Under the pieces are notes generated by a model. It made no database searches. It saw only the letters and a program-made list of their open reading frames with translations, and had not been told where the DNA came from. Below are positions 5,786 to 8,182 of a DNA stretch of 8,182 nt, piece after piece (position 1 is the stretch's first letter; each line of letters starts with the position of its first letter). Both the position numbers and the translations under genes were made by a program. This DNA is from Chloroflexota bacterium. GTDB taxonomy: Bacteria; Chloroflexota; Limnocylindria; Limnocylindrales; CSP1-4. The stretch lies in assembly GCA_021814735.1 (NCBI GenBank), contig JAKAHX010000055.1, positions 1 to 8,182 of the forward strand. Direction: 5' to 3'.

Positions 5786-6301
5786 ATGATGCCGATGGAT
5801 GCGAGCTCCCCTCGGCCCGCCGCCCCACCGCGCTCGTCCGCCGCCGCGGCCCATGCCGGGAACCCCGGCGTGGCTCGATCGCACCGGCGCCCCGTGCTCG
5901 TGCGCCTGCGGGTGCGCCCTGGCCTGCGCGCGCTCGGGTCGCGCGTGCTGGTGCGCGGGTGGCTGGCCATCACCCTCGGCCACACGATCGTGAGCTGGCG
6001 TCCGCTGGAGCCGCCGGAGCTGGCGCACGAACTGGAGCACGTGCGCCAATGGGAACGCCTCGGCCCCATCGCCTACCCGCTGCACTACCTCGGCGCCTCG
6101 CTGCGCGCCTGGGCCGGCGGCGGCGACTGGTACCGCGACAACGCCTTCGAGATCGCCGCGCGCGAGGCCGCCCGCGCGGCGGCGCGCCCCACGGCGGGGC
6201 CGCTCGCGGATGGCGCCGGGGCCCGGGCACGCACCGGAGCCCGGGAACGCGCCGCACCCCCGGGGAGCGGCCCCGAGGCGACCACGCCCGACGCCCGCTG
6301 A
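5786..6301 (+). CDS. Small HExxH zincin-like protein (putative minimal metalloprotease fold), function unknown
   Basis: About 171 residues from ATG 5786. A compact core (about 40-130) has LRVRPGLRALGSRVLVRGW, then TLGHTIVSWR, then ELAHELEHVRQWERLGP with a clear zinc-binding HExxH (His81, Glu82, His85), then a hydrophobic stretch and WYRDNAFEIAAREA (115-128). Glu122 is a candidate third ligand, 37 residues after the second His, as in small gluzincin-like or DUF4157-like domains. I do not recognise a named family. No signal peptide or membrane helix is seen. The first 36 and last 43 residues are Ala/Pro/Arg/Gly-rich and probably disordered. The start is uncertain: ATG 5786 (also ATG at 5789 and 5795) has no good ribosome site, GTG 5894 would begin at the conserved core, and the frame is open back to GTG 5600. 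The gene runs against rel and hisS and is convergent with rel across 30 bases, so it has its own promoter. Confidence 0.72.
   Translation: MMPMDASSPRPAAPPRSSAAAAHAGNPGVARSHRRPVLVRLRVRPGLRALGSRVLVRGWLAITLGHTIVSWRPLEPPELAHELEHVRQWERLGPIAYPLHYLGASLRAWAGGGDWYRDNAFEIAAREAARAAARPTAGPLADGAGARARTGARERAAPPGSGPEATTPDAR
6221..6256 (+). repeat. Tandem 18-base imperfect repeat inside the HExxH gene tail
   Basis: Two adjacent 18-base units, 6221-6238 and 6239-6256, agree at 15 of 18 positions (both begin GCCCGGG and share ACGC and CCG). They are in frame and encode ARARTG followed by ARERAA in the low-complexity C-terminus. Likely replication slippage in a GC-rich tail, with no obvious function. Confidence 0.5.
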
Positions 6302-6331
6302 GCGAGCTCGCGGCGGGCCCGGACGGCACCC
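6295..6331. terminator. Convergent gap between HExxH gene and rel, weak inverted repeats
   Basis: The HExxH gene stops at 6301 and rel stops at 6332 on the other strand, leaving 30 bases. The gap begins with the 10-base palindrome GCGAGCTCGC (6302-6311), and CCGC (6295-6298) can pair with GCGG (6310-6313). A transcription end for both genes is expected here, but the stems are short and there is no T-tract, so the terminator call is weak. Confidence 0.25.
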
Positions 6332-8182
6332 TCAGGTCAGGGCGCGCTGGACCGAGAAGACGTCCTTGACCTGCTCCAGGCGGGAGAGCACGCGCGCCAG
6401 CTGCGCCACCGAGGAGACCTGGAGCGTCGCGTTGACGGTCGCCGTGTGATCGGGGTGCGTCTCCACGTGAGCGGCCACGATGTTGACCTTCTGCTCGGCC
6501 ACCACGTTGCTGATGTCCGAGAGCAGTCCTGTCCGGTCGTACGCGTCGAGGCGGATCGCGATCGGGTAGGTCCGCTCGGCCGCGCCCTCCCACTCGACCT
6601 CGATCAGGCGCTCCACGTCCCGCTCGTGCAGGATGGTCACGCAGTCGCGCAGGTGCACCGTGATGCCCTTGCCCCGGGTGATGAACCCGATGATCGGGTC
6701 ACCGGGGATCGGGTGGCAGCACGCGCCGAACCGGACCAGCAGATCGCCCACGCCCTTGACCCGGACGCCGCCGGTCTGCGTGGCGGGCACCGACGGCGCC
6801 ACCTGGGGCAGGACCTGCTCGTTGGAGTCGTCCACCACGCCCATGCGGATGACCGCCTGCTGGGCGCTGACCGCACCGTACCCGACCGCCGCCAGGAAGT
6901 CGTCGACCGTCGGGAACTTGTAGACCTCGGCCATCTCCGAGAGGATGTCGGTCCCCACGCGCTCAAGCGACGTGCGCGCCAGCCGGCGCAGCTCGCGATC
7001 CAGCGCCTCCCGCCCGTGCGCGATGTTCTCCTCGCGCTCCTGGCGCTTGAACCACTGGCGGATCTTCTCCCGCGCGTGGGTGGTGCGGACGATGGAGAGC
7101 CAGTCGCGCGATGGACCGTGCGCGGCCTTGGTGGTGACGATCTCCACGATGTCGCCGTTGCGCAGCTTGTAGTCCAGCGGCACCAGCCGGTTGTTCACCT
7201 TGGCACCGATGCAGCGGTGGCCGATGTCGGTGTGGATCCGGTAGGCGAAGTCGAGCGGGGTCGATCCGGCCGGCAGGTCCTTGACCTCGCCCTTCGGCGT
7301 GAAGACAAAGACCTGGTCCTGGAAGACGTCGAGCTTCAGCCCCTCCACGAACTCGGTGGCGTCCGAGACCTCGCGCTGCCACTCCATGAGCTGGCGGATC
7401 CACGCGAGCTTGGCGTCGTAGTCGCGGTCGGACTTCGAGCCCTCCTTGTACCGCCAGTGCGCGGCGATCCCGACCTCGGCGATGCGGTGCATCTGGTGGG
7501 TCCGGATCTGCACCTCGAGCGGGTGCCCCTCGAGTGCGATGACCGCGGTATGCAGGCTCTGGTACCCGTTCGCCTTGGGCATCGCGATGTAGTCGTCGAA
7601 CTGCCCGGGGATCGGCCGCCAGAGGGAGTGCACCACCCCGAGCGCCGCGTAGCAGTCCTTGACCTCGTCGACGAGAACGCGGATGGCGTACACGTCGTAG
7701 ACCTCGTCGAAGGCCGCGGACTTGCGCTGCATCTTGCGATGGATGCTGTACAGGTGCTTCGGTCGACCCGACAGCTCGGCCACGATCCCGCTCGCCTCGA
7801 GCGCCTCTCCGAGCTCGGCCATGGCGCGGTCGACATACGACTCCCGCGCGGCCCGGCGCGTCTCCAGCTGCTGTGCCAGGGAGCGGAAGGCAACCGGGTC
7901 GAGGACCTTGAACGAGAGGTCCTCGAGCTCCCACTTCATCTGCCAGATCCCCAGCCGTTCCGCGAGCGGCGCGTAGATTTCCAGGGTCTGGCGCGCGATC
8001 CGCTGCTGCTTCTCCGGCGGCAGTCCCGCGATGGTCCGCATGTTGTGCAGCCGGTCCGCGAGCTTGATCAGGACGACCCGCACGTCCTCTGCCATGGCCA
8101 GGAACATCTTCCGGATGTTCTCGGCCTGCCGTTCCTCGTGGCTGTGCGCGCTGAACTTGGACAGCTTGGTGACCCCGTCCAC
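6332..8182 (-). CDS. rel: (p)ppGpp synthetase/hydrolase, RelA/SpoT (Rel) family, N-terminus beyond the right edge
   Basis: 616 visible residues; the start is outside the window (the first codon, GTG, is internal). It makes and degrades (p)ppGpp, the alarmone of the stringent response, on starved ribosomes. Order of domains in the visible part: end of the HD hydrolase domain with LIKLADRLHNMRT (38-50), where Asp43 and Asn47 match the catalytic Asp144/Asn148 of Rel from Streptococcus, so about 100 residues are missing; synthetase domain (about 138-248) with YSIHRKM, YDVYAIRVLV, DYIAMPKANGYQSLHT (197-212) and EVQIRTHQMHRIAEVGIAAHW; TGS (289-350); a helical region; the Cys motif GACCHPIPGD (486-495) with Cys514; and ACT (about 537-612). 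The retained hydrolase residues favour a bifunctional Rel. The synthetase substrate motif reads QFDD (194-197), not RFKD (usual in bifunctional Rel) or EFDD (RelA). It lies upstream of hisS-aspS, a common arrangement, but is separated from hisS by an opposing gene. Confidence 0.96.
   Translation of the reverse strand: MDGVTKLSKFSAHSHEERQAENIRKMFLAMAEDVRVVLIKLADRLHNMRTIAGLPPEKQQRIARQTLEIYAPLAERLGIWQMKWELEDLSFKVLDPVAFRSLAQQLETRRAARESYVDRAMAELGEALEASGIVAELSGRPKHLYSIHRKMQRKSAAFDEVYDVYAIRVLVDEVKDCYAALGVVHSLWRPIPGQFDDYIAMPKANGYQSLHTAVIALEGHPLEVQIRTHQMHRIAEVGIAAHWRYKEGSKSDRDYDAKLAWIRQLMEWQREVSDATEFVEGLKLDVFQDQVFVFTPKGEVKDLPAGSTPLDFAYRIHTDIGHRCIGAKVNNRLVPLDYKLRNGDIVEIVTTKAAHGPSRDWLSIVRTTHAREKIRQWFKRQEREENIAHGREALDRELRRLARTSLERVGTDILSEMAEVYKFPTVDDFLAAVGYGAVSAQQAVIRMGVVDDSNEQVLPQVAPSVPATQTGGVRVKGVGDLLVRFGACCHPIPGDPIIGFITRGKGITVHLRDCVTILHERDVERLIEVEWEGAAERTYPIAIRLDAYDRTGLLSDISNVVAEQKVNIVAAHVETHPDHTATVNATLQVSSVAQLARVLSRLEQVKDVFSVQRALT

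Noticed and set aside
5583..5828. 82-codon upstream extension of the hisS frame
   Set aside because: HisRS normally begins a few residues before GTRDLLP, which the ATG at 5582 gives. The extension is low complexity and overlaps the HExxH gene start.
5510..6085. Minus-strand open frames across the HExxH gene, considered as a hidden dtd or second gene
   Set aside because: The translations show no dtd motifs and are Arg/His/Gly-rich antisense shadows. Only the short peptide at 5644-5703 looked protein-like, and it is listed as a weak finding.
1..8182. tRNA, rRNA, CRISPR arrays, insertion sequences, T-box or other riboswitch leaders before hisS-aspS
   Set aside because: No cloverleaf, spaced repeats, transposase motifs or terminal inverted repeats were seen. 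The hisS promoter seems to leave no leader long enough for a T-box.

Overview
A GC-rich (roughly 70% or more by eye), gene-dense bacterial chromosome segment. It carries six genes: three housekeeping genes on the minus strand (rel, hisS, aspS), a minus-strand transporter, and three plus-strand genes of which the first two are coupled. The long spurious antisense frames, strong GC3 bias and near absence of AT-rich intergenic DNA point to a high-GC lineage. The MobA-like protein at the left edge and the wording of HisRS motif 2 resemble proteins I associate with uncultured Chloroflexota (Limnocylindria-like), with Actinomycetota as the alternative. This placement is an impression from memory, not the result of a search.

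Layout, left to right. At 3-680 (+) is a divergent MobA-like nucleotidyltransferase, cut by the left edge. It overlaps by ATGA a GNAT acetyltransferase of the phosphinothricin/arsinothricin type (677-1258, +). A short convergent gap with a perfect GC hairpin follows. At 1319-2239 (-) is a ten-helix EamA/DMT transporter, lying just downstream of aspS (2281-4266, -), which in turn follows hisS (4296-5582, -) after 29 bases. A 203-base divergent gap holds a probable leaderless hisS promoter. At 5786-6301 (+) is a small HExxH (zincin-like) protein pointing against its neighbours. At 6332-8182 (-) is a bifunctional-type (p)ppGpp synthetase/hydrolase, Rel, missing about 100 N-terminal residues at the right edge.

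The rel-hisS-aspS neighbourhood is a familiar bacterial arrangement that joins the stringent response to tRNA charging. Many Bacillota have dtd between rel and hisS; here there is no dtd, and an unrelated HExxH gene sits in that gap in the opposite direction. AspRS carries both residues associated with the non-discriminating enzyme, which predicts a GatCAB-dependent route to Asn-tRNA(Asn). Rel carries an unusual QFDD in place of the RFKD (bifunctional) or EFDD (synthetase-only) motif.

I see no mobile element, CRISPR array, rRNA or tRNA gene, and no clear undescribed multi-gene system. The most unusual items are the degenerate MobA-like protein, the HExxH gene and the Rel motif.
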